Shown here in pieces: positions 1 to 8,055 of a DNA stretch of 64,000 bases. The DNA lies in NCBI RefSeq assembly GCF_036227485.1, contig NZ_CP109479.1:8370001-8434000 (forward strand). Direction: 5' to 3'. The position numbers were made by a program, and so were the translations under genes. Positions within the stretch are counted from its first letter, which is position 1. Each line of letters begins with the position of its first letter. The notes under the pieces were generated by a model. The model made no database searches. It had not been told where the DNA came from and saw nothing but the letters and a program-made list of their open reading frames with translations. This DNA comes from Streptomyces sp. NBC_01451 (GTDB lineage Bacteria > Actinomycetota > Actinomycetes > Streptomycetales > Streptomycetaceae).

Positions 1-509
1 TGCACATACTCCCGTTGTCCGGTCTCCGCCGATACGAAGGACACCGCGGGCCGGTCGGTGTCGAGGTCGTGGACGAGCACGTCCCGCACGCCGAAACGGA
101 TGTCTCCGCCGCGCACGTCGGCGTACTCGCGCACCAGGTCCGTCACCAACAGCGGCTGGGGATAGGCGAAGTGGCGGTGCCCCGACAACTCGGCGTACTC
201 GAAGCGATGGCGTCGGCCGTCGAACCGGAACTCGCACTTCGTGTGCGTACCGGCCCGCTCCAGCAATGTGTCGGCCAGGCCCCGCTGTTGGAGCGCGCGT
301 ACCGCCCACTCCTCGATGAACCCCGCCCGGGGGTGCTGCTCGATGAACTCCCGGCTCTCCGTCTCCAGCACCACACAGTCGATGCCCGCTGCCCGCAGGA
401 TGTTCCCGACGGTGAGCCCCGCGGGTCCGGCGCCCACGATCACCACCGGAAACCGTTGCGCGGAGGGGGAGTTGGGCGGCGGGCCAGGGGGAGGTGAGGC
501 GAAAGTCAC
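1..509 (-). CDS. PobA-like FAD-dependent aromatic hydroxylase, partial (N-terminal 169 codons)
   Basis: Gene reads leftward and runs off the window; only the N-terminal third is present. A GTG at 507-509 begins VTFASPPPG, and residues 21-32 form the FAD dinucleotide-binding turn VVIVGAGPAGLT. The following segment VVLETESREFIEQHPRAGF resembles class A flavoprotein monooxygenases of the 4-hydroxybenzoate 3-monooxygenase (PobA) type, which hydroxylate a phenolic acid ortho to its hydroxyl using NAD(P)H and O2. An upstream ATG in the same frame is cut off by a TGA, so GTG is the likely start. It diverges from the alginate-lyase gene. The substrate cannot be fixed without the C-terminal part. Confidence 0.75.
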   Translation of the reverse strand, partial: MTFASPPPGPPPNSPSAQRFPVVIVGAGPAGLTVGNILRAAGIDCVVLETESREFIEQHPRAGFIEEWAVRALQQRGLADTLLERAGTHTKCEFRFDGRRHRFEYAELSGHRHFAYPQPLLVTDLVREYADVRGGDIRFGVRDVLVHDLDTDRPAVSFVSAETGQREYV

Positions 510-636
510 CCGAGCATTATGTCGACCGCCCGCCGTGGTTGGGCAACCGGCACTTTTCGTTATCGGCGGACCCGGCGCGCGTCTCCCCTCCGCAACTCCG
601 AGAGCAACTCACCCCCCAGAGCCAAGGACCGGAGCT

Positions 637-2121
637 TTGAACACAGGGATCAGCCGCCGCGGCATGTTGAAGTTCACCGGCGCGACGGCGGGCGCCGTCA
701 CCGTCGGTACGACCCTCGCCGCCCCGCGGGCCACGGCGGCCGGCGCGGGTCTCGTCCACCCGGGCATGCTGCACACCAGGACGGATCTGGAACGGATGGC
801 GGAGAAGGTGAGGTCCGGTGCGGCGCCGTACACGGCGGGCTTCGCACGGCTGACCGCCAACCGCCATGCGCAGAGCGGCTGGACGGCCAACCCGCAGGCC
901 ACGGTCTACCGGGGCTCGGGCTCGCCGCAGAACTACGCGATCCTCTACAACGACATCCACGCGGCCTACCAGAACGCCCTGCGGGGGCACGTCACCGGTG
1001 AGAGCGCGTACGCGGACACCGCCGTCGCGATCCTCAACGCCTGGTCGGCGAAGCTGACCGAGGTGGCGGGTTCCGCCGACCGGTTCCTCGCGGCGGGCCT
1101 GTACGGCTACCAGTTCGCCAACGCCGCCGAACTCGTGCGCGACCACGCCGACTTCGACCTCGCCCGCTTCCAGAAGATGATGCTGGACGTCTTCAGTCCG
1201 CTCAGCGAGGACTTCCTGACGAACCACAACGGCGCCGTCATCACCAACTACTGGGCCAACTGGGACCTCACGGCCGTCGCCTGCGTCCTGGCCGTCGGAA
1301 TCCTGTGCGACGACCGCGCGAAGGTCGACCGGGCCGTCGACTACTTCAAGCACGGCGCCGGCATGGGCTCCGTCAAGAACGCCATCCCGGTCGTGTACGA
1401 CGACCAGGGGCTCGGCGAATGGGTCGAGGCGGGCCGCGACCAGGGACACGCACTGCTCGGCGTCGGCCTGATGGGCACGGTCTGCGAGATGGCCTGGAAC
1501 CAGGGCATCGACCTGTACGGCTACGACGACAGCCGTTTCCTCAAGGGCGCCCAGTACGTCGCCAAGTGGAGCATGGGCGGCGAGGTGCCGTACACGGCGA
1601 ACACCCGCAGGAAGGGTGCGGTGAACGGCTGGTCGGGCAGCGAGACCGCGACCGGCGCCGCCGCCGTGGACCCGGCGATGACCCGCCCCATCTGGGCCAT
1701 GATCGCCAACCACTACACCAAGCGCCGGGGTCTGTCCGCGGCCTACCTGACCCGTATCGCCGCCCAGGCGTCCCCCGAGGGCGGCGGTGGCGACTACGGC
1801 CCCAACAGCGGGGGATACGACCAACTCGGTTTCGGGACACTGGCGTTCACCCGAGACGCGGCCAGGACGAGCGGGAGTCCGAGCACTGGCTCCAGCCCCG
1901 GTGCCGGCGCCAGTGGGGAGAGTGCGGCGGGCGCCGGTGCCGGCGAAGCGGACACGTCGCCGTCGGCCGGTGCGACTGCCCGGGGCGGCAGGACCGAGGA
2001 CCTTGCCGCGACCGGTACGACGGACGTCGTCGCCTGGACCGCCGCGACCGGGATCACCGCTCTCGCGGGCGGACTTCTGCTGCTGCGTCGGCGGGGGCGG
2101 TCCGGCGGGCCGGCCCGGTGA
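637..2121 (+). CDS. Secreted, wall-anchored alginate-lyase-family protein
   Basis: A 495-residue exported protein. The N-terminus carries a twin-arginine signal (SRRGMLKFTGATAG, ending near PRATA), followed by an alpha-helical alginate-lyase-type domain (about residues 45-400) with the NHNG and YWANWDL segments seen in that superfamily. A Ser/Ala/Gly-rich linker leads to LAATG at residues 457-461, a hydrophobic helix and an RRR tail: a LAXTG-type sortase signal as used by Streptomyces class E sortases. TTG 637 is chosen because AAGGA (624-628) lies 8 bases upstream and because the later ATG 664 would remove the twin arginines. Likely acts on a polysaccharide at the cell wall; the substrate is unknown. 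No functional link to the neighbouring mycofactocin genes is evident. Confidence 0.82.
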   Translation: MNTGISRRGMLKFTGATAGAVTVGTTLAAPRATAAGAGLVHPGMLHTRTDLERMAEKVRSGAAPYTAGFARLTANRHAQSGWTANPQATVYRGSGSPQNYAILYNDIHAAYQNALRGHVTGESAYADTAVAILNAWSAKLTEVAGSADRFLAAGLYGYQFANAAELVRDHADFDLARFQKMMLDVFSPLSEDFLTNHNGAVITNYWANWDLTAVACVLAVGILCDDRAKVDRAVDYFKHGAGMGSVKNAIPVVYDDQGLGEWVEAGRDQGHALLGVGLMGTVCEMAWNQGIDLYGYDDSRFLKGAQYVAKWSMGGEVPYTANTRRKGAVNGWSGSETATGAAAVDPAMTRPIWAMIANHYTKRRGLSAAYLTRIAAQASPEGGGGDYGPNSGGYDQLGFGTLAFTRDAARTSGSPSTGSSPGAGASGESAAGAGAGEADTSPSAGATARGGRTEDLAATGTTDVVAWTAATGITALAGGLLLLRRRGRSGGPAR

Positions 2122-2148
2122 GCCGGCCGGAACGGGACGGTTCGGGGG

Positions 2149-2556
2149 TCAGCCGAGGCGGGGCAGCTCGATCGCCGGGCAGCGGTCCATGACCATGTCG
2201 AGACCGGCGGCACGGGTGCGGTCGTACGCGGCTTCGTCGATGACCCCGAGCTGATACCAGACGGCCTTGGCGCCGATGGCGACGGCCTCGTCGGCGGCCT
2301 GGCCGGCGAGGCCGCTGTTCAGGAACACATCGACGACGTCGACGTCGAAGGGGATGTCGGCCAGCGAGGCGTAACCCCGCTCTCCGTGGACCGTCTCGGC
2401 CTTCGGGTGGACGGGGACGATCCGCTTGCCGTGGAGCTGGAGCACCTCGGCCACGCGGTACGCGGCCCGCTGCTGGTTCGACGACAGGCCCACGACCGCC
2501 CAGGTGTCACCGAGCTCGGTCAGGATCCTGCGGATCGTCGCTGGGTCGCCGTACAC
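2149..2556 (-). CDS. CoA-binding domain protein (YccU type)
   Basis: A 135-residue single-domain Rossmann protein. WAVVGLSSNQQRAAYRVAEVL at residues 19-39 and PVHPKA further on are the signature of the CoA_binding (YccU-like) family, which resembles the nucleotide-binding domain of succinyl-CoA synthetase alpha. The biochemical role of these small proteins is not established. It diverges from mftR across a region containing a perfect inverted repeat (2596-2620) that could serve both genes. Confidence 0.85.
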   Translation of the reverse strand: MYGDPATIRRILTELGDTWAVVGLSSNQQRAAYRVAEVLQLHGKRIVPVHPKAETVHGERGYASLADIPFDVDVVDVFLNSGLAGQAADEAVAIGAKAVWYQLGVIDEAAYDRTRAAGLDMVMDRCPAIELPRLG

Positions 2557-2595
2557 GTCCGGCCTCCTCGGGATTCGTGCCTGGAATTCGCACAG

Positions 2596-2620
2596 CCGCT
2601 GTTGTGCGGGACAACAGCGG
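2596..2620. promoter_or_regulatory. Perfect 10-bp inverted repeat upstream of mftR
   Basis: CCGCTGTTGT and ACAACAGCGG are exact reverse complements separated by GCGGG. The site lies 40 bases from the CoA-binding gene start and about 60 bases from the mftR start, a typical position for a TetR-family autoregulatory operator. Assigning it to MftR is an inference. Confidence 0.6.
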
Positions 2621-2681
2621 CTCGCCTGCGATGATTCCCCGCGGTGCCGCCGGGTTGGGTGTCCGGGGGCTCGGCCGATGC

Positions 2682-3383
2682 ATGATGTGCGGTGTGGTTG
2701 CTGACACGGGACGGCGGGAGAGCGTGACGGGCGGAGCGGCGGGGGTGCGGTCGGCGGAGTACGGGGCGGGCGGTGACGTCCGGGAAGGGGCGCCCCGTAC
2801 GGGCCGGCCGAGGGCGACTTCGCGGGCCGCTCTCGAACGCCTGGGGTTCGAACTGTTCGCGCGGCAGGGTTTCGACGCGACGACGGTCGACGACATCGCG
2901 GCCGGCGCGGGCATCGGCCGGCGTACCTTCTTCCGCTACTTCGCGTCCAAGAACGACCTCGTGTGGGGCGACTTCGAGGACCAGCTGGTACGGCTCGAAC
3001 ACCTGCTGGCGGCGACCGATCCGAGCGTCCCGATGATGGACGCGCTGCGCGGCGCGGTGGTCGAGTTCAACCGTTTCGACCCGGCGGTGGTGCCCTGGCA
3101 CCGGCAACGGATGACGCTGATCCTGCGGGTGCCGACGCTCCAGGCGGACTCGACCGTGCGCTACACGACGTGGCGTGCGCTGGTCACGGAGTTCGCCGCG
3201 CGGCGCATGGGCCGTCCGGTGTCCGACCTGCTGCCGCGGCTGCTGGGGCACGCCGCCCTGGCCGCGTGCATCGCCGCGTACGAGCACTGGCTGGTGGATG
3301 AGGAAGCGAGTCTTGGCGTGCTGCTGGATCAGACGATGCGGCAGCTCGCCGTTGGGTTCGACGGGGCCGTCCCCGGCCCGTGA
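2682..3383 (+). CDS. mftR: Mycofactocin system transcriptional regulator MftR (TetR family)
   Basis: A TetR-family regulator of about 233 residues. TGRPRATSRAALERLGFELF starts the DNA-binding domain, and GAGIGRRTFFRYFASKNDLV is the recognition helix region; both match the MftR family that accompanies mycofactocin clusters. Work on mycobacterial MftR shows repression of mft genes and relief by long-chain acyl-CoA, which would suit the acyl-CoA catabolic surroundings here. The start is uncertain: ATG 2682 or 2685 and GTG 2694 or 2724 are all in frame, and none has a strong ribosome site. Starts upstream of 2620 are unlikely because they would place the operator-like inverted repeat inside the gene. 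It converges on mftG. Confidence 0.85.
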   Translation: MMCGVVADTGRRESVTGGAAGVRSAEYGAGGDVREGAPRTGRPRATSRAALERLGFELFARQGFDATTVDDIAAGAGIGRRTFFRYFASKNDLVWGDFEDQLVRLEHLLAATDPSVPMMDALRGAVVEFNRFDPAVVPWHRQRMTLILRVPTLQADSTVRYTTWRALVTEFAARRMGRPVSDLLPRLLGHAALAACIAAYEHWLVDEEASLGVLLDQTMRQLAVGFDGAVPGP

Positions 3384-3425
3384 CCCATGTGCGCGGTGAG
3401 GGGGTGGCGGTACGGTGCGGCGCTG

Positions 3426-3470
3426 TCGTGGCTGGTCGCGCCGTTCCTCGCGTCCCTTGGGGGGCGCTGT
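3426..3470 (-). repeat. Degenerate Streptomyces intergenic repeat, copy 1
   Basis: Read on the minus strand this stretch contains GAGGAACGGCGCGACCAGCC, a diverged form of the GGGGAACTGCGCGACCAGCC element found at 17079, 37846 and 60520. It sits between the convergent mftR and mftG genes. Confidence 0.55.
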
Positions 3471-3509
3471 GCTGCGCCGGAGTCCGACAGGCTCGCCCGG
3501 ACCCACTGC

Positions 3510-5057
3510 CTATCCTGCGGAGCGCATCGCGTCCGCGATCAGCTCGCCGATGAGAACGGCGGTCGCCGCCGGGCCGCGCAGCGGGGCCGACGGGAGGATC
3601 GAGGTGTCCGCGACCCGGAGGCCACGTATGCCGTGCACCCTTCCGTACGGATCGACGGCGGTGCCCATGGGGACCGTCGCGCACGTGTGGTGGGAGGTGC
3701 CGAGGCGGGCGTCGATCCACGTGTCGAGCGACCGGTCCTCGTCCAGTGTCCCGGGGATCGGCTCGACGCGACCCGCGGACACTCTGTCGAAGGCCGGGGT
3801 GGCGAGCAGCGCGGCGGCCGTGCGGACCGCTTCGCGCATCCGGCGCCTGTCCTCGGGGGTCCGTAGGTAGTTGTAGTCGAGGCTCGGGGGTACGTCGGGG
3901 TCGGCGGACCGGATGCGCATGCGGCCCCCGAGGCAGGGCGACTGGACGGACACGAGGAACGGGAGAGGCGCTCCGGGCACGGTCACCGTCCCGCCGACCA
4001 GTCCGGACAGGGGGACGAGCGACTGGAGTATCTCCAGGTCGCCGCCGGGGTGGCGACCGTCCGACGACGGCAGATGCAGGGCCCCGCCGAGCCACGAGCC
4101 GACCGGTTCGGGGAGGGGCGCGCGGGGCCTCCACTCCAGGACGACCTGGGGATGGTCGCCGAACCGGACACCGACGGCGGGGGCGTCCCGCACCACGGGG
4201 ATGCCCAGACGGTCCAGGTCGCCGCGCGGTCCGACGCCCGAGAGGTGCAACAGCTGCGGGGAGCGCAACGCCCCGGCGCACAGGACGACTTCACCGCACT
4301 TCACGAGTTCGCGGTGTCCGTCGTGTCCGGCGCGTTGGACGACCACGCCGGTCGCGCGGCCGTGCTCGATGACGATCCGCCGGACCGTACTGCCGCCCCG
4401 AACCGTCAGGTTGGGCCGGTCGAGCGCGGGGAGCAGGTAGCCGATGCCGGTGTTGAGGCGCAGTCCGTCGACCACGTTGCACGGGACCGGTCCGAATCCC
4501 GGCTCCTGCTCGGCGTTCTTGTCGGGCTCCGGCGGAAAACCCAGGTGGCGGGCCGCGTCCCGGAACGCGACGGCGGCGGGGTGCCGCAGGTCGGTGCGCC
4601 GTACCCGCATCGGGCCGGCCGCCCCGTGCGACGCGTCGGTGCCGTGGTCGAGATCGGTTTCCAGTGATCGTAGGAACGGCAGCACACCGTCGTACGACCA
4701 GGCGGCACCGCCTGCCGCCGACCACCGGTCGAAGTCCTCGCGCCGGGCGCGGACGAAGTACCCGCCGTTGACGGTGGTCGAGCCGCCGAGAAAGCGTCCC
4801 CGGACGACCGTGTACGGCCGCCGCGGTGTGAGGTGCGCCGGGTACCGCCGCACCGCAGGGCTGCCGGGCCGGGCGCCGGGCACAAGCCGCGCGTCCAGCA
4901 ACTCGGCCGGGAACGCCGAGAGTTGGCGGGGAACAGGGCCGGACTCCAGTACCAGCACGGTGCGGTCGGGGTCCTCGGACAGCCGGGCCGCGAGCGCCGC
5001 GCCGCTGCCGCCGGCCCCTATGACGATGACGTCGGGCGTCATCTGCGCCTGGTTCAT
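3510..5057 (-). CDS. mftG: Mycofactocin dehydrogenase MftG (GMC oxidoreductase)
   Basis: A 515-residue GMC-family flavoprotein. The FAD fold begins with VIVIGAGGSGAALAARLSED, followed by the GMC signatures GGSTTVNGGYFVRA and GALRSPQLLHLSGVGP. The C-terminal HHTCATVPMG supplies the active-site His pair. MftG homologues re-oxidise reduced mycofactocin (mycofactocinol) and pass electrons to respiration. ATG 5055-5057 has AGGAG 15-19 bases upstream of it in the message and gives the normal N-terminus; an upstream in-frame ATG (5121-5123) would add 22 residues without family support. It is divergent from mftABCDEF and shares their intergenic region. Confidence 0.9.
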   Translation of the reverse strand: MNQAQMTPDVIVIGAGGSGAALAARLSEDPDRTVLVLESGPVPRQLSAFPAELLDARLVPGARPGSPAVRRYPAHLTPRRPYTVVRGRFLGGSTTVNGGYFVRARREDFDRWSAAGGAAWSYDGVLPFLRSLETDLDHGTDASHGAAGPMRVRRTDLRHPAAVAFRDAARHLGFPPEPDKNAEQEPGFGPVPCNVVDGLRLNTGIGYLLPALDRPNLTVRGGSTVRRIVIEHGRATGVVVQRAGHDGHRELVKCGEVVLCAGALRSPQLLHLSGVGPRGDLDRLGIPVVRDAPAVGVRFGDHPQVVLEWRPRAPLPEPVGSWLGGALHLPSSDGRHPGGDLEILQSLVPLSGLVGGTVTVPGAPLPFLVSVQSPCLGGRMRIRSADPDVPPSLDYNYLRTPEDRRRMREAVRTAAALLATPAFDRVSAGRVEPIPGTLDEDRSLDTWIDARLGTSHHTCATVPMGTAVDPYGRVHGIRGLRVADTSILPSAPLRGPAATAVLIGELIADAMRSAG

Positions 5058-5118
5058 GGTGAGTTGACCTTCTCCTGTGTCCCTCGCAGTTCTCGTGGTG
5101 CCCGGCCCCTTCACTTTC

Positions 5119-5131
5119 GGCACCCGGTGCC
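5119..5131. promoter_or_regulatory. Palindrome in the mftG-mftA divergent promoter region
   Basis: GGCACC-C-GGTGCC is a perfect 6-bp inverted repeat with one central base. It lies just upstream of TATTCT (5134-5139), a plausible -10 hexamer for mftA. It is a candidate operator controlling both directions; its sequence does not resemble the inverted repeat upstream of mftR. Confidence 0.4.
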
Positions 5132-5177
5132 ATTATTCTCCGGATGTCCGATGGGAGCGATGTACAGGGAGAGTCGC

Positions 5178-5333
5178 ATGACCGAGATCCACGTCACCCA
5201 GTCCGTCCCGGCCACCGGGATCCACGGCGGGCAGACCCCTGCCGGAGAGTCCCTGGAGTCCCTGGAGTCGCTGATCGAGGCGGACGACCTCGTCGAAGAG
5301 GTCTCCATCGACGGCATGTGCGGCGTCTACTAG
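5178..5333 (+). CDS. mftA: Mycofactocin precursor peptide MftA
   Basis: A 51-residue ribosomal precursor. The C-terminus IDGMCGVY is the invariant mycofactocin core: the final Val-Tyr pair is decarboxylated and cross-linked by MftC and then released. The leader is acidic, with a short internal repeat LESLESL (residues 26-32), and is recognised by MftB. ATG 5178 has AGGGAGAG four bases upstream; an in-frame ATG at 5160 lies before that ribosome site and is less likely. mftB starts 8 bases after the stop. Confidence 0.97.
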   Translation: MTEIHVTQSVPATGIHGGQTPAGESLESLESLIEADDLVEEVSIDGMCGVY

Positions 5334-5341
5334 GCCGCCCG

Positions 5342-5608
5342 GTGGACCTCGACCGGGCCTGGGACCTGCATCCTCAGGTCTCCGTGCGCCCGGAACCCTT
5401 CGGTGCGCTGCTCTACCACTTCGGGACGCGCAAGCTCTCGTTCCTCAAGGACCGTCGCCTGCTGGCCGTCGTCCAGTCCCTCGCACAGGCGCCCACGGCC
5501 CGATCCGCCTGCTTGGCTGCGGGCCTCGGGGAGGACGAACTCCCGCGCTACGGGCGGGCGTTGGCGGTCCTCGTCCAGTCGTCGATGGTCGTCGGAAGGA
5601 CACCATGA
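5342..5608 (+). CDS. mftB: Mycofactocin biosynthesis chaperone MftB
   Basis: An 88-residue PqqD-like RiPP recognition protein that binds the MftA leader and presents it to MftC. LHPQVSVRPEPFGALLYHFG followed by TRKLSFLK is characteristic of MftB. GTG 5342 is the only good start after the mftA stop (8-base gap). No clear ribosome site is visible, so translation may depend on mftA. The stop overlaps the mftC start (ATGA at 5605-5608). Confidence 0.93.
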   Translation: MDLDRAWDLHPQVSVRPEPFGALLYHFGTRKLSFLKDRRLLAVVQSLAQAPTARSACLAAGLGEDELPRYGRALAVLVQSSMVVGRTP

Positions 5609-6855
5609 CCACCCCCGCTGCTGCCCCGTCACGGCTGGTCGACCTGTTCGAGCACGGGCTCGACGCGCCGATCTGCCTCACCTGGGAGCTGACCTACGCC
5701 TGCAACCTCGCCTGCGCCCACTGTCTGTCCAGCTCCGGCAGGCGCGACCCCCGTGAGCTGAGCACCGAGGAGGCCAAGGCCGTCATCGACGAGCTGGAGG
5801 CCATGCAGGTCTTCTACGTCAACATCGGCGGCGGCGAGCCGACCGTCCGCGCCGACTTCTGGGAACTCCTGGACTACGCCACCGCACACCACGTGGGCGT
5901 GAAGTTCTCCACCAACGGCGTCCGCATCACCCCCGACGCCGCCGCCCGGCTGGCCGGCAACGACTACGTGGACGTCCAGATCTCCCTCGACGGTGCGACC
6001 GCCGACGTCAACGACGCGGTGCGGGGGACCGGTTCGTACGCCACGGCCCTGCGCGCCCTGGAGAACCTCGCCGACGCCGGAATGCGGAACTTCAAGATCT
6101 CCGTCGTCTGCACCCGGCACAACATCCCGCAGCTGGACGCCTTCAAGGCGCTCGCCGACCGCTTCGGCGCCCAACTGCGCCTGACCCGGCTGCGGCCCTC
6201 CGGACGCGGCGCCGACGTCTGGGACGACCTGCATCCGACGGCCGCGCAGCAACGCGAGCTGTACGACTGGCTGTTGGCCCATGGCGAGAACGTGCTGACC
6301 GGGGACTCCTTCTTCCATCTCTCCGCCTACGGCGAGGCGTTGCCCGGTCTCAACCTGTGCGGTGCCGGACGCGTCGTCTGTCTGATCGACCCGGTCGGCG
6401 ACGTCTACGCCTGCCCGTTCGCCATCCACGACGAGTTCCTCGCCGGCAACGTCCGTGAACCGGACGGCTTTTCGGGAGTGTGGCGCGACTCGGAGCTGTT
6501 CCGAAGGCTGCGGACCCCGCAGCACGGCGGAGCCTGCGCCTCCTGTGCCTTCTACGACACCTGCAAGGGCGGCTGCATGGCCGCGAAGTTCTTCACCGGG
6601 CTGCCGCTCGACGGCCCCGACCCCGAGTGCGTACAGGGACACGGCGAGGAACTGCTGGCCCGCCGGGACGGAACCGGGGTGCCCAAGCCGTCCGGTGACC
6701 ACTCCCGCGGGAGCAGGACGACGGTGGACCTCGTCCTCACCCGTCGAGAACCGGCCGGGTCACCACCGGTCGGGCCTCCGGTGAGCGACTGCGACGAACA
6801 CCCGCTGGCCGGGCTTGACCTGAGGCCCACCGGAAAGGACGCGGCACATGCCTAG
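5605..6855 (+). CDS. mftC: Mycofactocin radical SAM maturase MftC
   Basis: A 416-residue radical SAM/SPASM enzyme. The SAM-cluster motif CxxxCxxC is C33, C37 and C40 (YACNLACAHC). The C-terminal SPASM region has Cys-rich motifs NLCGAGRVVC, YACPF and CASCAFYDTCKGGC for auxiliary Fe-S clusters. It oxidatively decarboxylates the terminal Tyr of MftA and forms the Val-Tyr cross-link. The last 60 residues or so beyond the SPASM domain look poorly conserved. It overlaps mftB by 4 bases and mftD by 8 bases, so the operon is translationally coupled. Confidence 0.96.
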   Translation: MTTPAAAPSRLVDLFEHGLDAPICLTWELTYACNLACAHCLSSSGRRDPRELSTEEAKAVIDELEAMQVFYVNIGGGEPTVRADFWELLDYATAHHVGVKFSTNGVRITPDAAARLAGNDYVDVQISLDGATADVNDAVRGTGSYATALRALENLADAGMRNFKISVVCTRHNIPQLDAFKALADRFGAQLRLTRLRPSGRGADVWDDLHPTAAQQRELYDWLLAHGENVLTGDSFFHLSAYGEALPGLNLCGAGRVVCLIDPVGDVYACPFAIHDEFLAGNVREPDGFSGVWRDSELFRRLRTPQHGGACASCAFYDTCKGGCMAAKFFTGLPLDGPDPECVQGHGEELLARRDGTGVPKPSGDHSRGSRTTVDLVLTRREPAGSPPVGPPVSDCDEHPLAGLDLRPTGKDAAHA

Positions 6856-8053
6856 GAACCCCTGGTTCGAGACGGTCGCCGAGGCACAGCGCCGGGCCAG
6901 GAAGCGGCTGCCGGGCTCGGTCTACGGAGCCCTCGTCGCGGGCTCCGAGCGCGGGCGCACCATCGACGACAACATCACGGCCTTCGCCGAACTGGGCTTC
7001 GCCCCGCGCGTCGTCGGTCATCACGCGCAGCGCGACCTGTCGACGACGGTACTGGGCGTGCCCACCGCGCTGCCCGTGCTCATCTCGCCGACCGGGGTGC
7101 AGGCCGTCGACCCGGACGGAGAGGTGGCCGTCGCCCGGGCCGCGGCGAACCGGGGCGTCATCATGGGCCTCAGCTCGTTCGCGAGCAAGCCGGTGGAGGA
7201 GGTCGCCGACGCCCAGCCGGACTTCTTCTATCAGATGTACTGGAGCGGCACGCGCGACACGATGGTCCAGCGCATGGACCGGGCCCGCGCGGCGGGCGCC
7301 AAGGCACTCGTCGTCACCCTGGACTGGTCGTTCTCCCACGGCCGCGACTGGGGCAGCCCCGCGATCCCGGAGAAGCTCGACCTCAGGACCATGCTGAAGT
7401 TCGCCCCCGACGTGCTGCCCCGGCCCGGGTGGCTGTGGCGGCACGCCAGGTCCGGCCGCGTCCCCGACCTCACCGTGCCCAACCTGCGGGCACCCGGCGG
7501 CGAGGCGCCCACCTTCTTCGGCGCGTACGGCGAGTGGATGCAGACCGCGCCGCCCACCTGGGAGGACGTCAAGTGGCTGCGTGCGGAGTGGGGCGGCCCG
7601 TTCCTGCTCAAGGGGGTGACGCGGGTCGACGACGCCAGGCGGGCGGTCGACGCCGGGGTGTCGGCCCTGTCCGTGTCCAACCACGGCGGGAACAACCTGG
7701 ACACGACCCCGGCCACGATCCGGGTGCTCGCCCCCGTCGCGGAGGCGGTCGGCGACCAGGTCGAGGTCCTCCTGGACGGCGGCATCCGGCGCGGCGGCGA
7801 TGTGGCGAAGGCCCTCGCCCTCGGTGCCCGTGCCGTCCTGATCGGCCGCGCCTACCTGTGGGGCCTGGCCGCCAACGGGCAGGCGGGCGTGGAGAACGTG
7901 CTGGACATCCTGCGCGGCGGCCTCGACTCGGCGGTCCTGGGCCTCGGCCACTCCACCGTCCACGATCTGTCGCCCGAGGACCTGGTGATCCCGCCCGGCT
8001 TCCCCCTCACCCTGGGGGGCGCCGACCTGCCGGGTCCCGCCCCGGTCGCCTGA
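6848..8053 (+). CDS. mftD: Pre-mycofactocin synthase MftD (FMN-dependent)
   Basis: A 401-residue FMN enzyme of the alpha-hydroxyacid oxidase fold. SVSNHGGNNLDTTP carries the catalytic His, and VLLDGGIRRGGDVAKALALG is the FMN-phosphate loop. MftD oxidatively deaminates the Val-Tyr-derived heterocycle AHDP to the alpha-keto amide redox centre of pre-mycofactocin. The start codon lies inside the end of mftC and the stop is 2 bases before mftE. Confidence 0.94.
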   Translation: MPRNPWFETVAEAQRRARKRLPGSVYGALVAGSERGRTIDDNITAFAELGFAPRVVGHHAQRDLSTTVLGVPTALPVLISPTGVQAVDPDGEVAVARAAANRGVIMGLSSFASKPVEEVADAQPDFFYQMYWSGTRDTMVQRMDRARAAGAKALVVTLDWSFSHGRDWGSPAIPEKLDLRTMLKFAPDVLPRPGWLWRHARSGRVPDLTVPNLRAPGGEAPTFFGAYGEWMQTAPPTWEDVKWLRAEWGGPFLLKGVTRVDDARRAVDAGVSALSVSNHGGNNLDTTPATIRVLAPVAEAVGDQVEVLLDGGIRRGGDVAKALALGARAVLIGRAYLWGLAANGQAGVENVLDILRGGLDSAVLGLGHSTVHDLSPEDLVIPPGFPLTLGGADLPGPAPVA

Positions 8054-8055
8054 GC

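Noticed and set aside
2577..2681. An earlier ATG start for mftR
   Set aside because: It would encode a non-conserved leader across the perfect inverted repeat at 2596-2620; the TetR domain needs only the part after about 2790.
5119..5131. Naming the palindrome as the MftR binding site
   Set aside because: It does not match the repeat near mftR and I do not know the exact MftR recognition sequence, so it is left as an unassigned candidate.
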